From the NCBI RefSeq assembly GCF_018408855.1, contig NZ_AP024323.1, forward strand, positions 248,001-312,000: 64,000 bases of DNA, written 5' to 3'. Position numbers and translations under genes: made by a program. The stretch is from Caballeronia sp. NK8. GTDB lineage: Bacteria > Pseudomonadota > Gammaproteobacteria > Burkholderiales > Burkholderiaceae. Position 1 is the stretch's first letter. The number at the start of each line of letters is the position of its first letter. Shown here one piece after another: positions 29,622 through 39,282 of the stretch. A model generated the notes under the pieces. It was not told the origin of the DNA. It saw only the letters and a program-made list of their open reading frames with translations, and searched no databases.

Positions 29622-29812
29622 GGTCAATCCCCTACGCCCTCAATCGGGCAAATAACAAAGGATTGCATTGTAACGGATAGCTACCTTCGAATTTCTTTGA
29701 AACACCGCATTTACTCGGAGAAAATCTCATTTTCGTAAGAGTCTTAATTCTTGATTTAAGCCTAATCTGATTGTTTCAATCAAATGCGACAAAGCATGAA
29801 TATATTTATCAG

Positions 29813-30985
29813 TTAAGTCCGCGGCCGCGATGCGTCCGCGAGAGCCTGTGTGGGCGCGGCTTTCGCAGATTCGTCGTTGGTCATCGCTTCGACTTGCGGC
29901 AACGGCGGCTGTTCGTTGATCCAGGCATTCAAAATCGTCGACGTCACCGCGAGAATCACGGGGCCAATGAACAATCCGACTATTCCGAACGCGAACATGC
30001 CGCCGAGTACGCCGGAAAGAATCAGCAACATCGAGAGATTCACGCCGCGTTTGATGAGAATGGGCCGCAGGAAGTTGTCGAGCATCGCGATCATGATCGA
30101 CCACACGAGCAGCAGCGACCCGGTGATATGCGCGCCGTGCCAGAACAGCCACGCGACGCCGCCGAGCAGCGGCAGCAGCGGGCCGATCTGCGCGAGGCAC
30201 AGCATCAGCATGATGGCCGTGATGATGCCCGCTGCCGGCACGCCCGCGAGCGCGAGCCCGATGCCGCCCAAGGCCGACTGCGTCACCGCCGTCACGACGA
30301 TCCCGAGCGCCACCGCGCGGATTGCGAGGCCGGCGAGCTTGACGGCTTCCGCGCCACGCTGCGCGGCGATGCGCGTCGCGAAGCGCACGACGAAGCGTCC
30401 CGCCGCTTCGCCGTTCATGTACAGAATGCCGGAGATGATGATGGTGATGACCATGTGCATCACGAACACGCCGACGACGGCGGCATGCGCGAGCATCCAG
30501 CGCGCGGCGATCGTCACGTAAGGTTCGAGCTTGGCGAGCATGCCGCCGGGGCCAGCATCCGAGAGCGTCTGCCATTCCGTCGACATGCGCTGGCCGACGA
30601 GCGGGATATCGTGTATCCAGCCCGGCGGCGGCGGCAACGCGTAGCTCGGCAGGCTCTTGACGGCGGCCATGATCTCGCCGCCATGCAGGGCGAGCGTCGA
30701 GATCGCCTGATACAGCGGCAGCACGATCACGATCAGCAGCAAGAGCAGCATCACGGTCGTCGCGATCCAGCGGCGGTTGCCGCAGCGGCGCTGCACCGCG
30801 CGCATCAGCGGCCAGGTCGCGACGACGATCGTCGTCGCCCAGATGAGGCCCGGCAGGAACGGGCGCAGGATGTAGAGGCTGCCGACCGTGAGCGCGGTCA
30901 GGATCGTGATGATCAGCAGGATGCGCGCGATATCCACCGGCTGGCGGGGATTCGGTGTCGGCTGCCCGTTGGATGGGATTGGCAT
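29813..30985 (-). CDS. AI-2E-family transporter (YdiK-like)
   Basis: 390 residues with about eight spans. It has the N-terminal pair LIITILTALTVGSLYILRPF and the family core GGVAWLFWHGAHITG, then DNFLRPILIKRGVNLS near the C-terminus. Members export small molecules, formerly linked to autoinducer-2; the real substrate here is unknown. The start at MPIPSNG fits the family length. Confidence 0.85.
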   Translation of the reverse strand: MPIPSNGQPTPNPRQPVDIARILLIITILTALTVGSLYILRPFLPGLIWATTIVVATWPLMRAVQRRCGNRRWIATTVMLLLLLIVIVLPLYQAISTLALHGGEIMAAVKSLPSYALPPPPGWIHDIPLVGQRMSTEWQTLSDAGPGGMLAKLEPYVTIAARWMLAHAAVVGVFVMHMVITIIISGILYMNGEAAGRFVVRFATRIAAQRGAEAVKLAGLAIRAVALGIVVTAVTQSALGGIGLALAGVPAAGIITAIMLMLCLAQIGPLLPLLGGVAWLFWHGAHITGSLLLVWSIMIAMLDNFLRPILIKRGVNLSMLLILSGVLGGMFAFGIVGLFIGPVILAVTSTILNAWINEQPPLPQVEAMTNDESAKAAPTQALADASRPRT

Positions 30986-31311
30986 GGTGCGTCCGATGAA
31001 AGTGAATATCGATGCGGCGCGAAAGGAAAACGTCAAGACATGGCGCGCAACGGAAGATGAACAAGCGATAAGCGAAAGCCGGCGATACGGCAAGCTGCTA
31101 CCGGCATGACGGGCGCAATCATAACGGCACTCCAATCCATACTACTAAAAATCGTCGCGTGCCTGCCCCTGACATACCCTTCATCGCAGCCTTTCGATGT
31201 TTCTGGAAATGCGTTTTTAAATTGCCTATGCTTTTTTGCGGGCGCAGAAGAGAGCAGGCATGTTCCGCCGCGCACCACGAGGCCGACACAAGAACGATTT
31301 GGGAGACTGAC
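30986..31311. other. intergenic promoter region
   Basis: 326 bases between the AI-2E gene and the divergent quinoprotein gene. The right part is AT-richer (CGTTTTTAAATTGCC) and should hold the quinoprotein promoter. No ORF is supported. Confidence 0.4.
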
Positions 31312-33051
31312 ATGGCCGGTTTTTCCCGTACTTCGCTTGTCCCGCTCATTGTTGCCATCGGTGCTTTCGGGATCGTGACATCGCCCGGAATCGAAGCCGC
31401 CGAAGAAATCCAGAACGCCAATACGACGCAAGCATCGCCGGTCCCGAGTTCACTGCGACCCATCTCGCAGCAGCAACTCGACGGCGCCGCGGGCGACAGC
31501 GCGTCATGGCTGCATTCGAACGGATCGTATGCCGAAACGCGCTATGCGCCCGCGACGCAGATCAACACATCGAATGTGGCGAAGCTCAAGCCCGCGTTCA
31601 TCTTCCAGACGGCGGTGATGGAGTCGATGGAAACCGCGCCGATCGTCTCGAACGGCGTGATGTTCCTCACCACGTCGTACAACCACGTCTATGCGATCGA
31701 CGCGGTGACGGGCAAGGAGTTCTGGCATTACAAGCACAAGATGGGTCCGGTCACGACCTTCTGCTGCGGGCCGAACAATCGCGGCGTGGCGATCTCGGGC
31801 GACCGGCTCTTCATGGGCACGCTCGACGCGAAGCTCGTCGCGCTCGACGCGAAGACCGGCAACGTGGTGTGGTCGACGCAGATTGCCGATCCCGAAGAAG
31901 GCTATTCGGAGACGATGGCGCCTGTGGTCGTCGACGACAAGGTGCTGATCGGCACGAACGGCGGCGAGTACGGCATACGCGGCTTCGTGAAGGCGTTCGA
32001 TGCGAATTCCGGCCAGCTGCTGTGGACCTTCTACACGATCCCCGACACGGGCAGTGAAGGCGTGTGGGCCGAGAACGACGCCGTCGGCCGCAACATGAAA
32101 CGCGATATCGCCGCCGAAAAGAAGACGCTCGCGGAGAAGGGCACGGACTTCAACAAGACGCTCGGCGGCGGCGTGTGGATGGCGCCCGCGGTCGATCGCA
32201 AAACGCGCACGGTGTATTTCGTGGTCGGCAATCCGTCGCCGGACCTCTATGGCGCGATTCGTCCCGGCGACAATCTCTATACGGATTCGCTCGTCGCCAT
32301 CGAGCTCGATACCGGCAAGTACAAGTGGCATTCCCAGTACATCGCGCACGACGTGTGGGATCTCGACGCGGTGAGTCCGCCGATTCTCATCGACGTGAAG
32401 GACAAGAACGGACAGATGGTCCCGGGCATCATCCACGGCGGCAAGACCGGTTTCGTCTATGTGCACGACCGGCGCGACGGCAAGATCATCCGCATCTCCG
32501 ACGCGATGATTCCGCAGGAAGGCGTCTGGACCCTGCCGACAGCGACCGGCGCGCGCATGCTGCCGGGCGCGAACGGCGGCGTCGAATGGTCGCCGATGGC
32601 CTTTAGCCCGAAGACGCGCATGGCTTACGCCGCGAACCTGCATCAGCCGATGACGTATCAGGTCGAGGAAGCGGCGTATCCCGGCGGCAAGCTGTGGCTC
32701 GGCGGCGCGTTCAAGACGATTCCGTCCGAGCAGCAATGGGGCAGGCTCGTCGCGGTGAACGTCGATACCGGCAAGATCGCGTGGGGCTTCAAGACGGACC
32801 AGCCGCTGATCGGCGGCGTCCTCGCCACCGCGGGCGGGCTCGTGTTCAACGGCGAAGGCAACGGGCTGTTCCGCGCCTTCGACGCCGCGACCGGCCGCAA
32901 GCTCTGGGAGTTCCAGTGCGGCGCGGGCGTCAATGCGCCGGCGGTGTCGTACATGGTGAACGGCAAGCAGTACATCGCGGTCGCGGCGGGCGGCAATACG
33001 CAGCTCGACTTCAAGCGCGGCAACAGCCTGCTCGTGTTCGCGCTGCCCTGA
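31312..33051 (+). CDS. PQQ-dependent alcohol dehydrogenase (methanol/ethanol family)
   Basis: 579 residues with a signal peptide ([22 protein letters not shown]). It is a beta-propeller quinoprotein. The adjacent Cys pair C151-C152 (FCCGPNNRG) forms the family's vicinal disulfide. Likely metal and catalytic residues E219, N307 and D350 have spacing like MxaF, and D352 at +2 matches the extra acid of lanthanide-type enzymes. GGGAG lies before ATG. It is periplasmic and passes electrons to the cytochrome c encoded next, which overlaps by one base. Confidence 0.92.
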   Translation: MAGFSRTSLVPLIVAIGAFGIVTSPGIEAAEEIQNANTTQASPVPSSLRPISQQQLDGAAGDSASWLHSNGSYAETRYAPATQINTSNVAKLKPAFIFQTAVMESMETAPIVSNGVMFLTTSYNHVYAIDAVTGKEFWHYKHKMGPVTTFCCGPNNRGVAISGDRLFMGTLDAKLVALDAKTGNVVWSTQIADPEEGYSETMAPVVVDDKVLIGTNGGEYGIRGFVKAFDANSGQLLWTFYTIPDTGSEGVWAENDAVGRNMKRDIAAEKKTLAEKGTDFNKTLGGGVWMAPAVDRKTRTVYFVVGNPSPDLYGAIRPGDNLYTDSLVAIELDTGKYKWHSQYIAHDVWDLDAVSPPILIDVKDKNGQMVPGIIHGGKTGFVYVHDRRDGKIIRISDAMIPQEGVWTLPTATGARMLPGANGGVEWSPMAFSPKTRMAYAANLHQPMTYQVEEAAYPGGKLWLGGAFKTIPSEQQWGRLVAVNVDTGKIAWGFKTDQPLIGGVLATAGGLVFNGEGNGLFRAFDAATGRKLWEFQCGAGVNAPAVSYMVNGKQYIAVAAGGNTQLDFKRGNSLLVFALP

Positions 33052-33659
33052 TGACGGTGCGCTCGAAACGCCTGCGCGTCTGGCTCGTGTACGTGCTGTG
33101 GATCGTCGCGTGCGCGCTGTTGTCGCTGCCGTCCTTCGCGCGCGCCGATTCGCAGGCGGTCGCGGCGAAGGCGGCGATCTGCACGAGTTGCCACGGGCTG
33201 GGCGGCAACTCGACGACGGGCGATTATCCATCGCTTGCGGGACAGACATCGCGCTATCTCTATCTGCAATTGCGCGATTTCAAGGCGGGCCGCCGCAGCG
33301 ATCCGCGCATGTCGCCGATGGCCGAGAACCTCACGCCCGCCGACATGCACGACCTCGCCGATTACTTCGCCGCGCAGAAGCTCATCGCCACCGACTTCAA
33401 GGCCGATCCGGTGAAAGTCGAAGCGGGCAGGAAGAAGTCCGAAGAGATTCTCTGCACGATGTGCCATCTCGGTGGCTTCAAGGGGCAAAACGAAATTCCG
33501 CGCGTGGCCGGTCAGCAGTATCCGTACATCGTCAAGCAGTTGCAGGACTTCCGTGACAGGAGGCGCACCAACGACGCGGGCAACATGACGAGCGTGTCGA
33601 AGAATCTGACCGACGCGGACATCGAAAATCTCGCAAACTACATCGCGAATCTGCAATGA
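33051..33659 (+). CDS. periplasmic dihaem cytochrome c
   Basis: 202 residues with a signal anchor or peptide (VYVLWIVACALLSLPSFARA). Two haem sites, CTSCH near 44-48 and CTMCH near 138-142, form two repeated cytochrome c4-type domains. It begins at the last base of the dehydrogenase stop codon and overlaps the ankyrin gene by four bases. It is the likely electron acceptor for the quinoprotein. Confidence 0.92.
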   Translation: MTVRSKRLRVWLVYVLWIVACALLSLPSFARADSQAVAAKAAICTSCHGLGGNSTTGDYPSLAGQTSRYLYLQLRDFKAGRRSDPRMSPMAENLTPADMHDLADYFAAQKLIATDFKADPVKVEAGRKKSEEILCTMCHLGGFKGQNEIPRVAGQQYPYIVKQLQDFRDRRRTNDAGNMTSVSKNLTDADIENLANYIANLQ

Positions 33660-34303
33660 GCGTCAAACGACTCCGCTGCGTGCTGCTGGCATTGGCGCTT
33701 TCGACGACCGCGCACGCGCAGACCGATGCGTACGCCCTCAACGAACGCCTGCTGTCCGCCGTGCGCGAGAGTGATCAGGCGGCCGTCACGCGTCTGCTCG
33801 ATGACGGCGCGGCGATCGATTCGCGCAACCGCATCGGCGACACGCCGCTCATCAGCGCGTGCAAGAAGGGCTTGGCGCCGATGGCGCGCATGCTGATCGA
33901 GCGCGGCGCGAAGGTGAGTCAGGCGGACGCGCAGGGCATCACGCCGCTGATGGCCGCGGCCTTCACCGGCAACGACGAAATCGCCGCGTTGCTGCTCGCG
34001 CATCATGCCGATGCCGCCGCGACGGATCGCGTCGGCAAGACCGCGATCGAGTATGCGGCCGGGCGCGGACATACAGCTGTCGTGCAGCGCCTGCTCGATG
34101 CGGGCGTCGATGTGAACGCGGCCTATCGCAATCACCTCACGGTGTTGATGTGGGCGGCGGGCTATGATCAGGAAGAGACCGCGTCGATGCTGCTTGCGCG
34201 TGGTGCGCAACGTGATCTGCGCGATGATCGCGGCATGACCGCGAAGGATATCGCGGAGCAGACCGGATCGATGCATGTTGCGGCGTTGTTGGCGAAAGGG
34301 TGA
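33656..34303 (+). CDS. exported ankyrin-repeat protein
   Basis: 215 residues with a Sec signal (VLLALALSTTAHAQ). About five ankyrin repeats follow (GDTPLISACKKG, GITPLMAAAFTG, GKTAIEYAAGRG, LTVLMWAAGY, GMTAKDIAEQTG). It is the third gene of the quinoprotein operon, so it may be a periplasmic scaffold or chaperone for the dehydrogenase; that role is inferred from position only. Confidence 0.88.
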   Translation: MSVKRLRCVLLALALSTTAHAQTDAYALNERLLSAVRESDQAAVTRLLDDGAAIDSRNRIGDTPLISACKKGLAPMARMLIERGAKVSQADAQGITPLMAAAFTGNDEIAALLLAHHADAAATDRVGKTAIEYAAGRGHTAVVQRLLDAGVDVNAAYRNHLTVLMWAAGYDQEETASMLLARGAQRDLRDDRGMTAKDIAEQTGSMHVAALLAKG

Positions 34304-34330
34304 GGGCGGGGCGCTTTGGTTGTTGTCGCT

Positions 34331-34932
34331 GGATCCCGTATTCGTGTCGGTCTATTGGCGTTGCCCCTGTGCGGGGCGGCAGTCACTTTCTTTGCTGCTG
34401 CAAAGAAAGTAACCAAAGAAAGCAGCTTGAGCCGCCCGCGGTCACACGCAATTTGGGTATTCTTCTCGTTGTCCGTGGGCTCAGTAGCGAGTGCCCTCGC
34501 AGGCCTAACCGGGCGTGGACCGCGCACGGTCTGACTAGCTAGTTGTTTAAGCGCACTGGTTCAGCACGAAACAGTTCCGGCACAGCGCTACGCGCTGCCG
34601 ATGGGTGTGCGAGGGAACCGACGAAAAAAGAGAAGCGCAGAAGCACATGCAGACCCGATGTACCCATCGGCCGCGCAGCGGGCCGGAGCCATTTCGTGCT
34701 GAACCAGCCACGCATGCGGCGCGATGTGGCAGACCGTGCGCGGTCCAAGCCCGATGGGGCCTACGAGGGCACTCGCTACTGAGCCCACGATCAACGAGAA
34801 GAACACCCAAATTGCGTGTGACCGCGGGCGTTTCGAGCTGCTTTCTTTGGTTACTTTCTTTGCAGCAGCAAAGAAAGTGACTGCCGCCCCGCACAGGGGC
34901 AGTGCTAATAAACCGACACGAATACGGGATCC
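34331..34932. repeat. 602-bp imperfect palindrome (inverted repeat element)
   Basis: Two 204-base outer arms, 34331-34534 and 34729-34932, are near-identical in opposite orientation. Inside them shorter inverted arms (34556-34606 and 34663-34707) continue the symmetry to a centre near 34635. Each outer arm holds a perfect small hairpin around ACTTTCTTTGC / GCAAAGAAAGT (34385-34410 and 34853-34878). No convincing ORF. It lies between convergent genes, and its right end reaches 22 bases from the DUF1501 stop. Confidence 0.85.
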
Positions 34933-34954
34933 GGCCAAAACCCCAACTCAAGCC

Positions 34955-36103
34955 TCAGCCGATCAAAATTCGTTGTCCCAATCGCCGACTGCCAGAATCG
35001 GGAAAAAGCATCGCGCCGACGCGCTCCGGCTCGATCCCGAAGGTCTCTCCCGCCGCACTCGCGATGACTGCATCGAGCCCGGTCGTCGGCTTGAGGTCGC
35101 GCGCCTGATAGAGCGATGCATTCGCGAGTCCCGGCCAGTCCGCGAGCACACGCCCGCCCGCCACCGCGCCGCCGACGATCATCGCCGCCGACGCCGTGCC
35201 GTGATCCGTGCCGCCCGTGCCATTCGCCGCCGCGGTGCGGCCGAACTCAGTCGCGACGACCACCGTCGTGTTCGCCCAATGTTCGCCGAGTCCATCGCGC
35301 AAAGCCGCGAGCATCGTATCGAGCGCCTTCAGTTGCGCCGCGAGGCGCGGGTTCTGCGCGCTGTGCGTGTCCCAGCCGCCGGTTTCGATCATCGCGATGC
35401 GCGGGCCGTCCGGCTTGCTCAGAAAGCCCGCCGCGAGCTTGCCGAGGCTCGCCGGGTCCTGACGCGCGCCCGCATCGGCGGCGAGGCCGCGCGCCTGCAT
35501 CGCGGCATCCCAGAGCGGATGGAGCTGCGCATCGCCCGCATAGAGTTGCGAAACACGCGTGATGAGGTCGTCCGGCGCCTGCGGCAGCGACGACGGCGCG
35601 TATGACGTCACGTCCGCGCGGCCACGCAACGCGAGCGGCACGGTCGGCGCGAACGCGACGGCATCGGCGCGCGGCGCGGGCAGCATCGAAAGAAGGCGGT
35701 TCATCCAGCCATCCTTCAGCCGATACGGCGCGTTGCCGCCGGTTTCGAGCACGTTCTGGCCGTCGAAGTGCGAGCGCTCGCGATACGGCGACGCGACCGC
35801 GTGCACGAACAGCGCCTGCCTGGCGCGATACATCTGCCCGACCTGCGCAAGCGCCGGATGCAGCGCGAACATGCCGTCGAGCTTCGTCGCGCCCGATGCG
35901 TCGATCGCGAGCGGCCCGCGCAACGTCGCGTAAGCCGGATCGCCGTAAGGCACGACGATGTTCAGCCCGTCGGCCGCGCCGCGCTGGATCACGAACACGA
36001 AGCGCCGTTCGGTGTCGGCGGAAGCGAACACGAACTGCGGCGCGACGAGCATCGCGCCGGCGCTCGCGCCCGCGCACCAGAGAAATTGGCGACGCGTCAG
36101 CAT
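34955..36103 (-). CDS. DUF1501 protein, exported
   Basis: 382 residues. The N-terminus MLTRRQFLWCAGASAGAML is a twin-arginine-type signal. The body has the sulfatase-like DUF1501 pattern (FVFVIQRGAADGLNIVVPYGD, GWDTHSAQNPR, TEFGRTAAANG, GTDHGTASAAMIVGG). It always tends to pair with DUF1800 proteins, as here: four bases separate it from the upstream DUF1800 stop. The role is unknown, perhaps at the cell surface. Confidence 0.9.
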   Translation of the reverse strand: MLTRRQFLWCAGASAGAMLVAPQFVFASADTERRFVFVIQRGAADGLNIVVPYGDPAYATLRGPLAIDASGATKLDGMFALHPALAQVGQMYRARQALFVHAVASPYRERSHFDGQNVLETGGNAPYRLKDGWMNRLLSMLPAPRADAVAFAPTVPLALRGRADVTSYAPSSLPQAPDDLITRVSQLYAGDAQLHPLWDAAMQARGLAADAGARQDPASLGKLAAGFLSKPDGPRIAMIETGGWDTHSAQNPRLAAQLKALDTMLAALRDGLGEHWANTTVVVATEFGRTAAANGTGGTDHGTASAAMIVGGAVAGGRVLADWPGLANASLYQARDLKPTTGLDAVIASAAGETFGIEPERVGAMLFPDSGSRRLGQRILIG

Positions 36104-36107
36104 GAAT

Positions 36108-37526
36108 TCATCTCCTCAGAAAGTCGGGCGACACGAGCAGCAGCGCGAGCGCGGTCGGCGCGCTTTCGGCGCGTGACACGGCATTCGCGGTCGCCTCGGA
36201 CAGCGCACCGGGAAGCAGTTGCGGACCGAGCGTTCGGGCGTCGAGCCGGTCACCCGCGCGCGCCGCGAAGCGCTGCGCAAGCTCGACGCGGCGCACGAGC
36301 GCATCGGGCGCGGCCCAGCTCGCGGCGATATCGTCGTAACCGGCGGGCGAGCCGGGACGCCAGACCTGCTGGCCCAGTTGCGTGAGCAGCGGCGCGGCGC
36401 GCACGCCTTGCAGATCGGTGCGGCCGAGCCCGCGCAGCGATGAGACGGTCCAGTCCCACGGCGTCTTGAACTTGGCGGACGCGGGCTGCCACGCCTGCGG
36501 CGCGTCGATCAGCGCGCGATAGACCGAAGGCAGATCGCCGCCCGTATCGCTGAAGACGTTCGCGAGCTGATCGACGAGCGCGGGCGGCGGCGTATCGGCG
36601 ACGAAATGGCGCGCGAGCTTCTCCGCGATGTGATGCGCGGTCGCGCGCGCGTTCGCCAGATCGTGCAGCACGGCAAGCGGCTGCGCTTCGTCAACCTGCG
36701 CGTATTGCGTGCTCATCACGGTACGCACGCCCGGCTCGTGCAGACGCGGACGGAACACGAACTGTCCGGGCGGCGTCGGATCGTTGGGATTGTTCGCGGC
36801 TGCCGCCGTCATCGCGCCGAGGCTCCAGCCGGTGAGCGTGCGGGCGAACTCGGTCACGTCGGCCTGGGTGTAGCCGCTGCGCACGCCGAGCGTATGCAGC
36901 TCCATGATCTCGCGCGCGAGGTTTTCGTTGAGCCCGCGCCGGTTGTCGGGATTGCGCATCGCGGCGCGCGCGGCGGCGGGACTGTCGGGTCCGACCGAGC
37001 GCGCCTGATCCAGAAAAATCTGCATCGCCGGATGCCGCTCTGCCGCGACCAACATGTCCTCGAAACGCCCGAGCACATGCGGGCGGATCGCTTCGTTCTC
37101 GAACGATCCGGCGAGCATCGCGACGGGCGGCTTTTCGATCGACACGGCGAAATGGTTCGCCCAGAAATGCACCAGGCGTTCGATGAAAGGCGTGTTCGTC
37201 GTGAGCGCGCTCGTCATGCGCGCATCGACGGCATCGCGGTAGGCGTCGCGGATCTGTTCGCTGTACTGCTTGCGCACGGCGGGCTTGTCGGCGTCGCTCG
37301 CGTCGCGCAGCGCGCGCTGGCGTTCGGCGAAACGCGCGGCGAGCGCGGCGCTCGATGGCTGGCCGCTCAGCCCGGACGGCATCGGTCGGTACGCGCTCTT
37401 GGGTGGATCGGCCTGTTCGATGAGCCAGCCGCGCGGATCGGCGGGCAGCGGCTCGCCCGGACGCGCGCCGAGCCCGAAGCGGTTCACCGCGATGGCGGCA
37501 GGCGAGAGTGACGGCGCGATGGCCAT
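36108..37526 (-). CDS. DUF1800 protein
   Basis: 472 residues spanning the whole DUF1800 family: NRFGLGARPGE at the start, then LVHFWANHFAVS, ENLAREIMELHTLGV and FARTLTGW. Upstream, 62 bases separate it from the metal-sensor-like gene, and it runs directly into DUF1501. The pair behind an ECF sigma system suggests stress-induced expression. No reaction is known. Confidence 0.9.
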   Translation of the reverse strand: MAIAPSLSPAAIAVNRFGLGARPGEPLPADPRGWLIEQADPPKSAYRPMPSGLSGQPSSAALAARFAERQRALRDASDADKPAVRKQYSEQIRDAYRDAVDARMTSALTTNTPFIERLVHFWANHFAVSIEKPPVAMLAGSFENEAIRPHVLGRFEDMLVAAERHPAMQIFLDQARSVGPDSPAAARAAMRNPDNRRGLNENLAREIMELHTLGVRSGYTQADVTEFARTLTGWSLGAMTAAAANNPNDPTPPGQFVFRPRLHEPGVRTVMSTQYAQVDEAQPLAVLHDLANARATAHHIAEKLARHFVADTPPPALVDQLANVFSDTGGDLPSVYRALIDAPQAWQPASAKFKTPWDWTVSSLRGLGRTDLQGVRAAPLLTQLGQQVWRPGSPAGYDDIAASWAAPDALVRRVELAQRFAARAGDRLDARTLGPQLLPGALSEATANAVSRAESAPTALALLLVSPDFLRR

Positions 37527-37588
37527 GAGGTGCTCCGAAGTGCTCGATGCCGGTTAAACGCTGGTGCGCGGAAAATCCGTCGCGCGAT

Positions 37589-38062
37589 TCATTGCTTGGG
37601 CCGCGCGTCAGGTGGAAGGGCGCGCAGCGGACCGTAACGTTCCATCGCCGCGACGAGCTTCAGCCGTTCGTCGGGCGTGAGCGTCGACGCGAAGTCCGCG
37701 ACCGTGCCTTCGATACGCGCGCGCAACGCGGCATCGGCCTGGCGCGTGCGGGCGAGGGCATCGTCGAGCGCACGGCGATCGAAGTCGCGCGCCGCGAGGC
37801 TTTGCGCGAGATCGATACGCCCGTCGCGTGCATCGCGGATCAGCGGCAGGCTCGCGCGGCGCGTCTCGCGCAACGCGTCGCGCAACTGGCGCTGGCGCTC
37901 GGCGGAGAGATCGGCGGCGGCGAAGCGGATGCCGCGCGGCTGCGCGGCTTCGGTGCGCTGCTGCGCGAACCATCGATACGCGCCGCCCGCGATCGATCCG
38001 ATCAGAAACACATTCAGCACGAGCGACACCGCCGCGAGCGTCTTCAGCGTGCGTGGACTCAT
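37589..38062 (-). CDS. periplasmic metal-sensor-like protein (CnrX/ZraP/heavy-metal-resistance family)
   Basis: 157 residues with an N-terminal anchor (LAAVSLVLNVFLIGSIAGGA) and then a long helical periplasmic part rich in Arg, Asp and Ala with LTPDERLKLVAAMERYG at the end, as in Spy/CnrX-type proteins. Its start overlaps the anti-sigma-like gene by four bases. Few His or Met residues are seen, so metal binding is doubtful. Confidence 0.75.
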   Translation of the reverse strand: MSPRTLKTLAAVSLVLNVFLIGSIAGGAYRWFAQQRTEAAQPRGIRFAAADLSAERQRQLRDALRETRRASLPLIRDARDGRIDLAQSLAARDFDRRALDDALARTRQADAALRARIEGTVADFASTLTPDERLKLVAAMERYGPLRALPPDARPKQ

Positions 38063-38499
38063 TGATCGCTCCAGTCGGAAGGGGCGCCGCCGAAGGCCGT
38101 GCCCGAATAGGATTGCTCGAACCAGCCGCCATGCGCGCTGTCCCCCGGCGCGGGTGCGGGCGCGAGCAGCGAAACCAGCAGCGCGCCCGCCGCGACGCCC
38201 GCCGCGCCCGCGCCGACGAACCCCACGCCCGAGAACCAGATGCGCGGACGTCGCCAGAAGGCGCGCGCGGGTTGCGCCGGCGCCGAAGCGACGATGCGCC
38301 GCGCGAGCGCCGGGCTCGGCGCGGCGACGGCGTGTGCATCGAGCATGTCGTCGAGCGCGCGCGCTTCGGCGAGCGCGGCGAGCGTCTGCGCGTCGCCCGC
38401 ATGCACGAGCGCGAGCGCCGCGTCGCGTTCGCCCGCAGGCCAGCGTTCCGGCGACGCGCCGTAGGCCTCCGTGAGTTGTCGGAATCGTTCGGGTGTCAT
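38059..38499 (-). CDS. anti-sigma-like membrane protein
   Basis: 146 residues. A cytosolic N-terminus (RFRQLTEAYGASPERWPAGERDAA) and a single membrane helix near 90-113 (SGVGFVGAGAAGVAAGALLVSLL) are followed by a short periplasmic tail. It is coupled by 4-base overlaps to the sigma gene before it and the sensor gene after it. This layout makes it the likely anti-sigma factor, although no zinc motif is present. Confidence 0.7.
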   Translation of the reverse strand: MTPERFRQLTEAYGASPERWPAGERDAALALVHAGDAQTLAALAEARALDDMLDAHAVAAPSPALARRIVASAPAQPARAFWRRPRIWFSGVGFVGAGAAGVAAGALLVSLLAPAPAPGDSAHGGWFEQSYSGTAFGGAPSDWSDQ

Positions 38500-39077
38500 C
38501 GATGTTCCTTCGGGGCGTCGTCGCCGGTATTCGCGAGATCCGCAAGCGCGGTCCTGAGGTTGCGCCGCGCGCGGCCGAGCAGGCTTTCGAGCGCCTCGAC
38601 GCTCACGCCCATCGCCGCCGCCGCTTCCGCGTTCGACAGTTCCTGGTAGTACTGCAGCACGAGCGCTTCGCGCTGGCGCGCGGGCAGCGTGGCGAGCGCC
38701 CGCCGAATGTGCGCGCTCGCGTGCGCCGTATCGAGACGTTCGTCGGGCAGGGGCGCGAGATCGGCCTGCTCCGGCCAGTCATCGGACACGCTCGTCTCCC
38801 GATGACGCCGCAGACGGTCATAGCAGAGATTGAGCGTCACGCGATGCAGCCACGTATCGAAGCGCGCGGACCCGGAGCGCCACTTCGGGGCGATCTTCCA
38901 GATGCGCAGGAACGCTTCCTGAGCCACGTCGTCGGCCTCGTCACGGTCGCCGAGCATGCGCGCCGCGAGCGCGACGATGCGCGGGAGCTTGCGCGCGACC
39001 ATCTCGCGGACGGCTCCCGCTTCCCGATTGCCGACGCGGGCAATGAGCGCGGTATCCGGATCTTCTTCTTCGTTCAA
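38496..39077 (-). CDS. ECF sigma factor
   Basis: 193 residues. Region 2 (DEADDVAQEAFLRIWK near 46-61, FDTWLHRVTLNLCYDRLRR) and region 4 (LPARQREALVLQYYQELSNAEAAAAMGVS) are both complete. It heads the five-gene operon to DUF1501. It may control the operon itself, but I see no obvious matching promoter motif. Confidence 0.93.
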   Translation of the reverse strand: MNEEEDPDTALIARVGNREAGAVREMVARKLPRIVALAARMLGDRDEADDVAQEAFLRIWKIAPKWRSGSARFDTWLHRVTLNLCYDRLRRHRETSVSDDWPEQADLAPLPDERLDTAHASAHIRRALATLPARQREALVLQYYQELSNAEAAAAMGVSVEALESLLGRARRNLRTALADLANTGDDAPKEHR

Positions 39078-39149
39078 TGTGGTGTCGGGTCTCGTTGCGC
39101 ATGTCGGACTGCTCGCGGGCGAAGCGAATCGACGCCTTCGCCCGCATCC

Positions 39150-39257
39150 TCAGTAAACGACGACCGGCCCGCGATAGTAGACAGGCCGCGCCGGATACAC
39201 GACGCAGCCAGTCAGCGTCGCGGCGACCAGCGCGGCCGCAAGCAATGCCTTCAGCAT
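39150..39257 (-). CDS. small lipoprotein, 35 residues
   Basis: ATG 39257 has GAGG about nine bases upstream. The product is a lipoprotein signal with lipobox LTGC (Cys18) and a 17-residue tail of Tyr, Pro, Arg and Val (PARPVYYRGPVVVY). Tiny lipoproteins of this kind are common in the group. It is probably transcribed with the YXWGXW-type gene upstream. Confidence 0.65.
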   Translation of the reverse strand: MLKALLAAALVAATLTGCVVYPARPVYYRGPVVVY

Positions 39258-39282
39258 GATGAGCCACCTCGATTCGATCGTG

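Noticed and set aside
34543..34951. Several short frames inside the 602-bp palindrome
   Set aside because: They appear on both strands because the DNA is palindromic; none has a family match or a ribosome site.
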